Below are positions 1 to 13,493 of a DNA stretch of 64,000 nucleotides, piece after piece. The stretch's first letter is position 1. Each line of letters opens with the position of its first letter. The translations under genes and the position numbers were made by a program. Under the pieces are notes generated by a model. It made no database searches and was not told the DNA's origin. It worked only from the letters and a program-made list of their open reading frames with translations. The stretch is taken from positions 686,001 through 750,000 of the forward strand of contig QVRM01001473.1 of assembly GCA_003439945.1 (NCBI GenBank), given 5' to 3'. Source of the DNA: Dermanyssus gallinae. Lineage: Eukaryota; Arthropoda; Arachnida; Mesostigmata; Dermanyssidae.

Positions 1-1890
1 TCTAATTAATAAAATAGCGTTGCATCTAATCTACTACTGTTACGTTCCAATTGTTAGCTACTGCAATAATATTAAGCGAATCTCGCTAATTGGCCGACTT
101 ACTAATAAACCACATCTGCAGTTGAGTCCTAGCAGTGAAATTACTTTTTTATTTATTTTTTTGTCGTACGCAAAATATTGCCTGCAAAAACACACCACAC
201 GTTGTGGTTGCTGTGGTAACACAGAGATCGCAAGAACTCACGACACGGGTTCGAGAGACAAAGAGAGGAAATACGGATAAAAGCCGCCGACAGCGGATTG
301 TGTACACTCCTTAGCTAAATAAGGCGTGAGCTCGTTGACCTTCTAAACGGACAATATAATAACAATGAAGAATCAGGCAAGTCGGGAGAGAAAGCCGAAA
401 GATGCGTACGTCGTTGGAATAAAACACGCGCTTTTTAACCCATACTCTGTAAGCGTGTCTGATGTTTCGCCCTTTCATTTCTCTCTTTCGTTCTCTTCTC
501 CTCGTTTCTTGCTCCTCGTTCGCCACTGCTGCTATTTTTTCTACAATTAGTTTCACGGCGAGATCTGTCACCATCCGCAGAGTCAGCCGAACACGGAGCG
601 AATGAAGGTTGGCACGCCGGAATGCATGCTGTGGCTGTGTGACTGACGACCGCTTAAAGCTGTCAGTGTATCTCTTCTACATTACGGACACGATGGCCCT
701 ATTCCTGCCCCACCGGCGTCGCCGCCCCCTCTGGTGGGTGAAGTGAAAGAATTCGCACAAGTTTTGCATCCTGACCTCACTCGGTTGCTTTTGCTTGCCG
801 TTGTCCTTTGTTCGTGAAGTTAAAGACACTGTATGAATGCGGGACATCCAAATTCATAAATAGCCAGATTGGCAGTTGGAGACAGTAAGCGCACGAAAGA
901 GACGAGGCAGACGGGGAAGAAGAAAACGCGAGCAAGAGAGAGCAGGAAGGAAAAAGACAACAAAATAAACAGGGAAAGAAATCAGAGATTTCTTTCCAGA
1001 AACATTCCTTCCAGAGAAGGAACGTCTGGACGAGTGGAAAAATCACTGTGTGATGGAGGCTGAGAAAGATCTTGCTGCTCCGGAGCGAGACACGAAAGCC
1101 TCACCTGTTTCGAATTCGACCAGGAACAAACCCTTCTGTTGCTGCGAACCGGAGGCAATACACGTGCACGCAGTCAGACGCAGAGGTGAGACTACAGAGA
1201 GTCTCATCGTTCATCTGTGGAGCGCGTGTCGGCCCCTGCCGCCGCTGAGGCATCGGCAAGATCAGATCGGCCCCTGCCGCTGCTGTAGGTCGGCAAGCCG
1301 CCGTTAGCATTTTACTGCTGGTTTAAATGGCCAGTCCAACAACTGTCCTAGCCAAACCAAGCCACAGCGACGGCATGTGAGAGAGACACTTGTTCCTCTG
1401 TCGGCTATCTCAACTCTTCATCTCTGCTCTGTGTTGGCGTTTTCGTAAACGCCGTTGTGTTTCTCGGTGTAACGTGACCACACTCTTTAGTCATCTCATA
1501 CCAGGTGGGTTGGTTAGCTGTCGCCTAGACCGTCAGTGTGAATCGTTAGTGCGTGCATGATTCGGGGTGCCTGAATTTGTCTGATATTCTACCGTCTACT
1601 TTGCTCATCTATCATGAGTCGTCATTGTATCATCACAACGTACGAGCGTCGTGAGTCCTAGCGCGCTTTTATGCTTATTATTACCCGTTTTCCTTATTCT
1701 TGATTTGTAATTCCAGGTTTTCGGTGCCGTTAATTCACTTTCTTTAGACGCTATTACTCCTCGCATATGTTATTACTTTATCCACATTAAACATGGCTGA
1801 TATCGATACTCCATTTTACGCCAATAACAGCAGTGCCATCGTAGCGGCCGTGTTTATTGTTTGAGTTTGGTTTAAAAGTAAAGAACACGA
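1..1890. other. Left edge, no gene recognised
   Basis: I see no splice-compatible exon series or known protein motif here. A pyrimidine-rich run lies near 478-510. The short open frames on both strands have no recognisable domain and overlap each other. It may be intergenic DNA upstream of the transporter gene. Confidence 0.5.
1229..1300. repeat. Imperfect tandem duplication, unit about 37 bp
   Basis: Two adjacent GC-rich units each contain CGGCCCCTGCCGC followed by a CGGCAAG motif. It is a local duplication with no evident function. Confidence 0.5.
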
Positions 1891-1904
1891 GGTTCAAAGA
1901 TTTT

Positions 1905-2680
1905 TAAGAAGCCGAAATTGGAGGAGCAACGAATCTGTATAAAGTTTTGTGTTAAAAAAACAAATCATATGTTCCGAAGTTGTAGCAGTTTTACGAATTG
2001 CTGCTACGGTGATCAAATAGCATTCCAGAACACTGTGTACCGTCGATTTCGCGACGCACATAAAAAGGCCGGGGAAACGAAATATGAAAAAACGCCCAAT
2101 CTTCCCATTGGTACTTCCAAAGAGAAAGTCGATCAAAGAAACTCAGACAGAGCAAATCCTACATTCAGGTTCTTTTGACTGTTTTTTCGACTACATTGGA
2201 CAATTTTCCACGGCCAATAAGGAATACTACCGCAAAACGTTAAGAAGATTGCACAAAAACGTTCGGCGCAAGAGGTCTGAACTCTGGGCAAACAACTCTT
2301 GAATCTGTCACCACGACAACACACCAGCGCACACATCGTTATTGATTTCCGGATATTTTATGAAAATTTTGATTTCTTTATTTCTACAACCTTCCTATTC
2401 GCCTGACCTGACTCAAGCAATTTCTGTTCTCATGGATATAATAAAAACAATGAGGAGTGGTTTTGAGACCATAGAAAAGATAAAGAAACATTAGCAGGAG
2501 CAACTCAATTCGATTCCGAAAGACGCGTTTTAAAAGTGCTCCAAAAAGGTAGCACAAATGCATTGAAGACGGCGCTAGTTATTTTTTGAAGAAACTAAAA
2601 CCATTTGGAAAATTAGATAAATATGATTTTTTTCATAAATAGCACTGTTATAACAGCTTTCGTTTTAGTTTGACGCCAAT
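1905..2680 (+). pseudogene. Ancient mariner-type transposase relic
   Basis: Pieces in shifting plus-strand frames recall a mariner transposase in the right order. First comes an N-terminal helix-turn-helix-like stretch with EEQRICIKFCVK near 1918. Then come YYRKTLRRLHKNVRRKR and ELWANNS near 2225-2300, HHDNTPAHTSLL near 2311-2345 (the second catalytic Asp region), and SYSPDL near 2395 (the third Asp region). A C-terminal GFETIEKIKK...LNSIPKDAF-like tail follows near 2461-2530. Several stops and frameshifts separate the pieces, and the segment carrying the first catalytic Asp looks deleted, so it is dead. No terminal repeats could be recognised. It is far more decayed than the mariner at 6716-7990 and belongs to a different lineage by sequence. 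The family call is from remembered motifs. Confidence 0.7.
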
Positions 2681-2699
2681 ACTAGAAGTGATATCATCA

Positions 2700-4600
2700 A
2701 TTATAGTTAATTTGATACAACCATAACTGGCCAAACACTACTCATATAAATCCATGATGATCTACGGCCCCACCGCCTACCCCACTCAAAGTCCCCCAGC
2801 CGTTCGAAAATTATGGTTATGTATGAATCTTCTAGTTGGAATAGTTCGTAATGTATCTATTTTTCTGTATGATTTTCTTTGCCGTATACTGACCGTGTAG
2901 TTTTCTGGTTTGTCAGAACAATATGCATTTTTGGGGTGCATAGTGCTCTGAACTGTAGTTCTCATATACGAACATCTTAGCGTGCTCATAGTGTAAATAA
3001 TAACAAAGTAGTAAAAATATGACCATCTGTTTAAGGGTAATATAAATAGATATTTATGAAGTTTAATTATTAAATGAGATTCATTCTACCCATATGAACA
3101 TGCCAAATGTGTGTGACATTACATACACACCATTAATGTTTGTCGTGCAAAATCGCAGCAAACCAAAATGTTGACCAAAAACGATGTTTGCAAACAGGCA
3201 TATATTGTACCCATAGCACGTAATTGCATACGCGCCTGAAGCGCTATCCTATATACCCGTATACTATCTAAAATAATCATCCAAGAGAATTGGTGTCGCC
3301 CCAAATAACATTGCAGAATGAAGTTATCTACATTATAGTTGTAGAATTTAATTCTTTCTGCAGGATTTGCTGATAAGCAATGTTATATAATAATGTCAAG
3401 CCAAAATATAGCTTGACAATGCACACGTTTGTGGTTTGTTGGAAAAACATCTGGCAAGGTACCAAGCAATTAAGTACGAACGCTGCCATAAGTGATCTGA
3501 CATTCGTCACATTACGCAATCATTCTTAAACGTGCCCGCGATGGTTAAAGAATCGCCGCTAAGATATACGCGTCTAGCGGGCACGATGGAAAGGGAGCTA
3601 ATGGATATTGCTGTAGGCGAAAAGTCGCACGCAATGGTGAAGAAGACACCACAGGAGCTTTACAGTTCGTCTCATATTATCGTTTGAGGCCTATACTTTG
3701 TAGTGGATGGAAAAATGAAAGAAATCGATTTAGGAATATATAATACGGTAGCGATGACAAGCACGGCCTGGCGAGCAGCCGGATACAAGAGCAGACATTT
3801 AACTACGGCGTTTGCAGCCCACGGGTTTCGTCACGTGTTATGACGTCACAGATTGGGATCAAATACTGGTGGACCTAAATACGTTATTGCAATTTCTACT
3901 CTATAATAGAGTACAGGTAACCTTCCTTCTTCCTGGTTAGTGCAATGAAAATCGTTAATAGGTATTCTGTAGTATACCATTCGCACATCACCGTACAATC
4001 TTCTTCCAGATTCGAACCACAAATTTACCAAAGGAGAAGAAAATAACGACCATTACTTTGCCAGTCGATCGCTTACTTTTATTGGGTGGAGGCACTCCAA
4101 CGCCTGCGCAAACCTCATAACTATTTTGTTTATAAAATGTTTATTCTTAATTATACATTATACACTGCATATAACTATTCTGTTCCTTGTGCTGTATTTA
4201 CAAATATGTGTACTATTATTTACAAATGCCGTTGAATCTTCTTCCCTGTGCAAACTTCAACGTGAACACAGCAGACTGCAAAACCTTTTAAATACGACTC
4301 TGCGTTTTCTTACTAGAGTCTTTTAGAGATGACACACTGGACGGACCAAGAAAAATAGCCTCGGGCGATCTCTAGTCAGTGACGCATTTAAAAAAGATAA
4401 TGGGCTGGATCAAACTGTAAAGTACATTTCCAGTACCCTTTAAGATGATCAGCGGGTATTACATTTAAAGACTTCCGCGCGTCGAAAGAGAAATTCAGGC
4501 TCCTAGTCAAGAGGGAAAGTTTTTTTTTGTGTAGAGAAGTAACTGGAAAATGCGGTTTGCACCCAGGGACACCACTGCAGAAAATCCGTCTGCTGTAGTA
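2700..4600. other. AT-rich stretch without recognised gene
   Basis: No exon, RNA gene or transposon protein was recognised. A short open frame at 3541-3687 has no known motif. Confidence 0.4.
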
Positions 4601-4613
4601 GTACCTATAGTAG

Positions 4614-4735
4614 TTAGGGGTCCTATATGCAAGTTTGGGATGCTGAATGCGGCAATCTTACAAGTCTTAATAAGCATGGGTTTCACTGCCATCGATTCTA
4701 TTTTTGCTACATGGTCATTCTAGGTTCAAGATGTA
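4614..4735. repeat. Dispersed repeat, copy 1
   Basis: About 120 bp is nearly identical to 8100-8220: both contain TGCAAGTTTGGGATGCTGAA and end at CTACATGGTCATTCTAGGTT. Beyond that shared end both copies run into ATT-rich sequence on the plus strand. That would suit the 3' end of a retroposon lying on the plus strand. The element type is unknown. Confidence 0.7.
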
Positions 4736-4808
4736 ATAGATTGAAGTTCAATTTATTATTATGATTATTATTAACCTACCAGTCATCTCCGCATCCTCCT
4801 AAACGACT

Positions 4809-4874
4809 GGGAATTGCATGTGCAAATACTTCAAATAATCCGGGAATTGCATGTGCAAATACTCCAAATAATCC
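4809..4874. repeat. 33-bp tandem duplication
   Basis: Two adjacent 33-bp units begin GGGAATTGCATGTGC and differ at one base. Because 33 is a multiple of three, the copy keeps a frame open on the minus strand, but no coding function is implied. Confidence 0.85.
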
Positions 4875-5381
4875 GGAGTGAGTCTACCCGTGGCTAGATG
4901 CTCCCCAGAGACCGAAGAGGTGCGTATAATGCGGCGGTAAATTGCCATTGATTTTGCCGTGAACATGTCGAGATTGGGTGCACGCATAAATGACGTACTC
5001 AATGATAAACCACTTGTCATAGCTCTAGAGAAACACATCAGTACCTATTATCTTACAGTAACTGCTCGAGCGTGCCTCCGCGAACATCTGAATCGGGCTG
5101 GATCGGTCGAACTCATTTTTCTCATTCTACTGCTCCACTCTTTCGGAGGCCATATCGATGTGATCGTGTGGCGAAGCTATCCACAATACAATAACAGAAC
5201 AACCACCTTCTATTATGTTGATACAGGACGGCGGCAGGAAGATGACACGATCTCTCACATTTACGTTGAGGCACGGTATAACGCATGCGAGGCGCGACGG
5301 TTGACCAGATGTACTAACACGTTTTTTTTTCTTAAAACTTAATTAGACGTTGACTGTTATTTTCTGCGTGGCAGATTGAAA

Positions 5382-5433
5382 ATGACGGATCAACGGAGAG
5401 TGCCGATTGACAGCCGGTCAAGCTGGATCATAG
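5382..5433 (+). CDS. Transporter exon 1 (residues 1-17)
   Basis: It starts at ATG 5382 and reads MTDQRRVPIDSRSSWII, a short polar N-terminus leading straight into TM1, as in SLC16 proteins. The donor is CATAG|GTGAGT, phase 1. The phase and the sense of the join to exon 2 support this start. Confidence 0.7.
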
Positions 5434-8400
5434 GTGAGTAACAGCGGATTACGGCCTACCTAAAATGCCTCTGATCTAATTCAAGGAAAATTGAGACATA
5501 AACGAGACGAAACATTCTCTAATCAAAGCATTACCGGTTGACGATGCTGCCTAGACACAATTTAATGTGCAAAATCCTGAAAAACGGCTAGACAATACGC
5601 TGTAGTTAACAGTCGAGTATTTTAGAGTTCCCGAACTGTCTCGTGCGCGGGATAGTTTCGTCAATAATCGTACTAATTCGCAGACAAAGCACTCTTTGCT
5701 CGTTTACACAGTGCTCGATTATGCATTAGAGGCTGCAACACAGAAGGGTCACTTTTAATTTTTTTGCAGTGTTTCAGAAAATTGCTGTGACTTGTGATTA
5801 TTTCATCATACCGATAAATGCGCCTGCTTTTTTATATACTTAGTGTCTTCATGGGAATGTCTTCTATTCCTGTGACTTTGCTGGAAAAAATCGCCTGACA
5901 ATATCGTTAATTTCTTGTAGAATATTGGCTAGGATGTGCATTTCTTTTATCAGCATTCTATGAGATTGCAGTAGTGAGCAAGCACGGAAAAGCATGCCTA
6001 TGGTATTTGTTCTATTCCAGTTGTAAGAGTTTGACTTACTGCCGGATTACTGTTTCTGTTTATTCCTAGGAGTTATCTTCCCATAAATATATTTTCTTAT
6101 TTTAATTTACCTGCCGGACGCGCTGTATTACTTTTTTTTGTTCTGGGAGGTTTCGGGAATGCATGATGCACATGCGCTACTAGCAGCCTGTGTGACTAGT
6201 GTGAGACTCGCAAACCCACTAAACCCGGATTCCTCCCCACCCCCCCAGGCTCGGCATTACTTCGAAGCCGTGGAGAGGCGTCTCCGCCGTTCTCCTTTAA
6301 TCAGCTCTGTCCCTCATGTGTCATCCCGCATGTGTATCTGCGGTTGGATAGGGGGATGCCATTTTGTAATCCGTACTGTGAGGGTGCGTCGAGACCATGA
6401 GGGCCTGGCTGCACCCCACCCCCTCCCCCCTCCCTCGGCTCTTCGTCTTGACCACTCTCCCGAGAGACCCGCTCATGCCTCTCCCGCTTGGCCGTTTCCT
6501 TGGCTGTCTTGATTGCCAAAACGGCGTCGAACAAGTTCGTCGCCTCACTCCATGCCTCCGCCGAAGTCATCATATGGGCGACCACCTCGGTCGGCCTCTC
6601 ACAGCGGTTGGTGTTGCGTCCCGTGCTTCCCTGAAAGCATCACACCGCAGAACAGTATGCTCCACGTTGTCCGTCTCTCCAGACTCGCACAGTACGCAGA
6701 TATCGCTGATGGGTAGTTCAACAAGTTCTTAGAATGAAAACCAAGAATTTTCCAAATCTTGTTTTTAATTTTTTCTTATTCGATATACTCCCCGAGAAGC
6801 TCAATACACTTTTCCCACCGAGACTTCAGAGCATTTATACCTCTTAAGTAGAATTCCGCGTCTTTAGACTAAAAATAGGCATTGACAGCAGCCTTAACCT
6901 CTTCATTGCTGGAAAAACGCTTTCCACCGAGACTATTCTTCAAATGTCCGAAGAGGAAATAATCAGAGAGGGCCAGGTCTGGAGAATAGGAAGGTTGTTC
7001 AATAAGTTCGAACCTCAGTTGGGCCAGTTTTGCCGTTGCTTGCCGCGACTTGTGTGCGGGAGCATTGTCCTGGTGAAACAGGACAACCTTCTTCTGCAAA
7101 GCGGGCCGTTTCACGATGAGTTATTGCTTCAGGCAGTCCAACAGTCTTGCATAATATTCTCCCGTGATCGTTTTACCGCTCTCAAGGTAGTCGACCAGAA
7201 TTATTCCACGTTGGTCCCAAAAAACCGTAGCCATCATCTTTCCGGCCGATGCCGTTGTCCGCACCCTCTTCGGAGGTCCTTCACCAGGTGCACACCATTG
7301 ACGAGATGCTTCTTGGGTCTCGGGAGTGTAGTGATGGACCCAGCTTTCATCGACGGTCACGAATCCGCGCCAAAAATCCGACGGATTTTTCGACATCTTG
7401 GCCAAATTTCGCTGTGAAGCGGAAACACGCGCGTCTTTTTGGCCTTGGTTGAGCAAATGCGGCACCCATTTTGCTCTGAGCTTTTTCATCTTCAAGTTTT
7501 CGTGCAGGATGAAATGCACTCTACCCAAACTGATCCCCAAGGCCTCCGCTATCTCCCTAATGTTCACTCGCTTATCTGCGGCAACGATTTTCCGCACTTT
7601 TTCCACGTTTTCCTCATCAGTTGCCGTTTTTGGGCGTCCTGAACGTAGTTCATCCTCGGTGCTCCTGCGAGCTCTTTTTAACTCATTAATCCAGTTGGAA
7701 ACAGTGGCAAAACATGGCGCAGAGTCACCTTACACCTCGTCTAACTCAGTTTTCACTTGGGTCGCATTCCAACCTTTGAAATAAAAATGCTTGATAACCA
7801 CTCGAAACTCTTTTTTCTCCATTCAAAATCACGCCGATACGTTGCACGGGAAAAGCGATCAAGCGAAATCGCAACGGCCAATCACCATAATATTTTGACT
7901 GCTAGCATTCGAAAAGTTGCCGTTTCCAATAGCGGCGAAAGCGCGCCAAAATTCGAATTCTGAAAAGCTCATTTTAAGAACTTGTTGAACTACCTGCTGT
8001 ATTACGTGCTGCAAGGTGTACACTATAGCCAGCTTATCGGGGAATGCGTATTCCTCTGAGTTAATGACCTTTCTTTCGGGCCTCGGCAATATGCTTTTAG
8101 CAGTAGTTAGGAGTCCTTTATGCAAGTTTGGGATGCTGAATGCGGTGATCTTACATGTCTTAATCAGCATGGTTTTCACTGCCATCGATTCTATTTTTGC
8201 TACATGGTCATTCTAGGTTGAAGACTTATAATTATTATTATTAGTATATTGTACATACACATCGAAAAAGCCGAGTCAAGCCTAACCACCGATCAACTAG
8301 AACTACGATGCGCAGGCTCGTCGCTTGCATACTGTCCACGGTTTCGTATTTGTAGCACCAAGGTGAACTAGCAGTTCATATCCACATACAGTTCTACGTC

Positions 8401-9938
8401 TATACCATCGCGGCGGTAAAGGTCGTGGGTGGTGCAACGTTTCGATCTTGTGAACAAGGCTAAAGTAACGTAAATATTAAAATACGGTTTTACCAGATCG
8501 TCAACACGGAGGCTGCTTTAGTCGATTTTTGTGTATGTTACATATTCAGTAGAGTCAAGTGTGCTCAGAGTTAAACTTGTGTAACTAATGAAACCAAATA
8601 AATAGTAACTGTTTCTCGTTTTCATCTTTGGTATTCTCGCTTTCATACTGACTCTGTAAGCAGCGCTGGCAGCTTCGTTGGTGCTCTCATGTAACGTGTG
8701 GACGTTTCGCTGCGCGGGTCTCCTCTACGTGGCTTTCACCGAAGAACTCTCTGTGAGCCCCGAGCGTGCCTCGTGGCCTATTGTAGTCTTTTCATCCACT
8801 GCATCTATGTTTGGTAACCACAATAGACCGCAACAACAAGAGCAGTTGCAGCAGTAACACATCTCAAGGACAATCTATAACATTTACGCAAAAACTATTT
8901 TATAATAATAATATACATACATACATGTTTTAATGAGGGTTTAATTATAATCTGTACATGTATTACAATCTGATACTTATATAACGTCTACAATATTAGT
9001 TATATCAATATTATTGCTTGAGTGCTGGCGACCACTCAACATCATGTTGGCGTTGCCTCTCTGTAGTTCCAATGACACCCTCCGTCGGAGGCACGTGGCC
9101 GATCCTGGCCGATCCGCTGTCGCCTCAAAGAGGTTCTTCCCAAGCTCTTTTGTCAGTTTAAGTGCATCCTTGCCCCAAACGCCAGATGACTCGAGACCAA
9201 ACGCCATTACCACATGGTCTTCAAGAAGATGCGCGTATAGGCGCCGTTTGCGCATTTTCCATTTGAATGATGTGGCCGACGTTCACGCGGGGGCTAGTAC
9301 ATGATAGACGAAGGCGTACGTGTCGGAGACAGTGACGTCCCACGCCAGCGGCCGATTGCCGTCCCAGTCCCGCCTGGTTAGACCATCCCGTCGACGCCTG
9401 TCATCCCTATGCAGTTCACCAGGCTTTAGTCAATCAATCATGCCTATGTCACTCAAATAGAGTATTTTCAGGATGGTTTATGTTATCATTAAACATAAGT
9501 AATTGTTGTCCTGCCGTTTCACCGAGAAACACACTGAGAACCAACAGATACACTGAGTGCAATAGTCTTCATGAAACTCCTTACGTAAGCATACGAGTAA
9601 ATATCTAATAATGTCACTCAATACCCCATAATACCCGTTAATTATCTGTTAATATCTCTTAATACCCATTAATGCCCATTATTATCCATTGATATACCTT
9701 AATACATATTACTATCTAACAGTTTTATTTGCTTGAAGCAGTACCGTAGTTAGCTTTAAACTCGTACGTATGTATATTTCCTCCCAAATTCCATTGGGAA
9801 CAACTACTACCACTCCTAAATTATGGCAATTTAATGTTGGAATGCCCTATATATCATTAATAATAATAGGTATAACTAACATAACAGAGCCAATGAATAG
9901 GGCAAACCTGTTTGCGGTTCGACTTTGTCCCTAAATGA

Positions 9939-9995
<57 letters not shown>

Positions 9996-10265
9996 GAGCT
10001 AAATAAAGGAAGGGGAATACATAATCATGAGCCTTCGAGCTAGAGAATGAATCAATTGAATATCTTGTAAAAAAAATGTACAGCCTTGGGGGACCAGATG
10101 TATTGACCTGTCGAAAACCCTAGCTTTAGGACCAAATCAGTAGAAAGGAGCAGATCGATATTTCAGAAAAAAAAAAGGTTGTTCCAAAGGAAGGAATATA
10201 TGCTGTGGCTCTAAGCGCCTCTGATATAAAAGACTCACATGTGTATTTCGGTATATATGTCAAGC

Positions 10266-10311
<46 letters not shown>

Positions 10312-13300
10312 TTCATAACGAAAACTTAAGCATGTGAACTAAGCAGTTCCGTAAATAAACCATGTCTGAATTGAAAAAAGATGAATTGAATATATATATA
10401 TATATATATAAGAGTGTGTGTGTGAATACGTAAACGCAAGCTCCGGTCGCCGGCGCAACGTGCGCGAATGCGGATCCGTCCACCGTGTTTATCATTGCGT
10501 CGAGCCTCGCAACGCTCTCCGTGGCTCTTGCAAGTTGGTCGCGCGATATCATCGAAATCACGATCTCGATGGGCTTCATGCAGGGTACGAACAAACGTGA
10601 ATACAACTACTAAGTAGCCTTTATCATTACGAAGAAAAAGAACAATGACATTTAACTCATTTGGAGTTGAGGCCAGTTGCTCTGTACAAAGACAGTGGTT
10701 GTGTGTGGATGATCTTTATGCTAGATATATAACCTAGTATGGTTATATAGTGTTGGCCGTACTAAATAGGTCGCTTTTGGTTTAAGGAAAAGTTCTTATA
10801 TGTAGAAGGTATCAGGAAAGTCGTATTAAAGGCGTCATAAAATAAGAATCGTTTTTTTTAAGGGAGATGCGTAAATGTCTTATGAGATACGTAATATCGA
10901 GTGTGGCTGACTGGACATTGATTGCTTTACCAAATGTGCGATTAGTGGAAACCCTTCGTTCAATAAGGAAACTGAACAGCCATCATGTTCAGAAGAACTG
11001 ACTTATATGTTTAGAGGTACTTTTCGGTGGCTAGCGAAGAAAAAAATCGTATTAGAGAAAGTTTGTAAATATCTAAATTCTATTATATGACAACATTAAG
11101 CCTTCCCGTTTAAACATTTACAAGCACCTAGGAAAATGCGCAGTAAGGTGTGTTATTTCGGTACCAATTTAATGATGTTTCAAACTGTGGCTGCGCAATT
11201 ATTACGATCTACCGTATTGCTAGGATTTTGCCTCGTTTGATTACATGTTTTACCCCTGTTATTTTTGAAATAACATACAACTGTTTATCATGTTGCCAGA
11301 ATTATTCACAAAAGCGACCGATAGTCATCATCGCGTTCTGTAGCAATTGACTATATATTTGCCGCACCTGTCCATTTATGTCATATATGTATCATCCAGT
11401 CGGTTTCATTTCGATGGATATTTTAGTGACAAGACGATCAATCGAGCCAACAGAGGTATTGTAGGTAGTGGCGGCGTCTCCTAGGTGACTAGAGCGCTAG
11501 TCATGGCTGTCATCTACCGGGGTGTCGCCGGTTCGATCCCTGTTGTTGATCGAATTTTCTTTGAGCGATGCTCATCGAGAATAGATGCGGAGGCCCATCT
11601 ATGAAACGATACAGTTTCCCAAAACATACGATGCATACGCTCAAATGCGCGACAATTAGGTATACGTTGCTCCGTAAAACGCTTCTCGTACATCCGCTGC
11701 ACGCCACACGCATTACTGTTTGATACATTTCAGCTGTATAAATGAACTCACTCATTCCCGACATCGCGACCAGACAGCCCGACTTGAACTTTGACTCAAA
11801 CTTCGAAAACCGTCCCAAATGACTCAGTGACTTCTCAACCGCGCAATAGAATTACCGTCAATATGAGACCATATAAAACCAAATGTACACATTCCCTAAG
11901 CGTATGTATTGTATTAGCATTGTTACAGTTTCTGAGGTATTAAACGCGAAAGCCGAGAAATATAGCATCACAGGATCTCGATTTTTGCGACCTCTATTCA
12001 GTGCGACTATTGATTTTTTATTTGCTAGCCACAGTTGGATGATATCCGGATGACGTTAAATCAAACATCAGACAAAATCCTAGCTATCTCGCACACGTTG
12101 AAAAGCAATATCTGACCAGCCCCATCGGTGTAAACGCTTATTCGTAGTGGTCACTTTTAAGCAAGGCACCTTTCTCTCTACGCCAGTAAAAGATGCTTGT
12201 TTTACCGAGTTCTACTAGCTCCCCAAAACAGTGTGTGACCATATCTTAACCGGGCTGCTTACAGGAATATGCGCAAGTTTCCCAATGACGCTAGTGGGAC
12301 CTTTGGTGACGCAGTACTTAGATCGATACCGTACGCGAGCCATGGGAGTTCTTTTCGCTGGTCCGGCAGTGACTACCATCATTCTGCCCACACTCATGCA
12401 GGTCAGATAGTCGGTAAGGCAGCACGATGCACGCCTTCTAACACATTCTCACAACCCCAAGTTTCATAAAGGTACAGACAAGCTAACTAAGTGTATTTGC
12501 TTTACAGAAGTGCACATTAACTTGACCAAGTATTTTCTGCGCGTGCTATCGGCTATGTCTCTATAGTACGGTATCTCTCTATTGCGTGCTGAAGGGCTTC
12601 ACATCGTTCCATTAACCGGTTGAGTTGTAAACTGTTTTTGTCAAAAAACACACAAGTAGAATATACTTTGTGGGATCGCGTAGTCTATCTATTCGAGTGC
12701 TACTACTGGCAATGGTGGTGGACAAATGCGTTTTGTGGACGGGGTATTTATCACCGCGTAATTAGACAGCACAGAACTCCACCAACCCCGCCCCCCCCCC
12801 CCCGCCCCCCCACCACCATGACGATCTAATTGATGACAGTGTACGAGTTGACAGCCTAATGTTATCGGGCACTTTAGATGTCCTTAGACAGGTTCGGTCT
12901 GCAGTGGACGCTGTTGTTGATGGCCGGATTCAGCTCACTAGCCCTTCCGGCCTCTCTCCTGATCCGGGTGCTCGGCCCACCTGAGCAGCCGCATCTGCCA
13001 ACGACTGTCGTGGTCCCATTAAAACGAGCCCGCCGTACGCAAAAAGGCCGAACGAAGGCTATGAATCAAGCGCCGCTGGCGCCCAGCAATCAGGACCTTG
13101 CGCCTCAACGGGTGGCTTTCCTCGAGGTCAGCAAACCGGTAAACCGCAAACCACTAGCTACCTCATTAGCATCACTATTAGTGCAATTTCCATATGAGAA
13201 TCATCTGCAGATATTTAAATAGAAATGCTTTAAAGGGGTAGGCGGCGGTATATATATATATATATATATATAATGCGCTGAGGGGCTTTATCGCTTCGGA

Positions 13301-13453
13301 CGCGTGACGTTTCTTTATTGATTTCATTAGCAATTCTTAATTCAGCGCCTTTTGTTCAAGTACCGAATCATAGTCATTGCGCCGGGATGTATTTCTCTCT
13401 TGTTTTATTTGGGTTTTGTAATGTTCATCATAAAACCTACAAATCGTTGAAAA

Positions 13454-13493
<40 letters not shown>

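Noticed and set aside
4959..5342. 127-codon open frame just upstream of the transporter start
   Set aside because: No recognisable domain, no splice phase with neighbours, and the next exon has its own good ATG. Probably chance or 5' flank.
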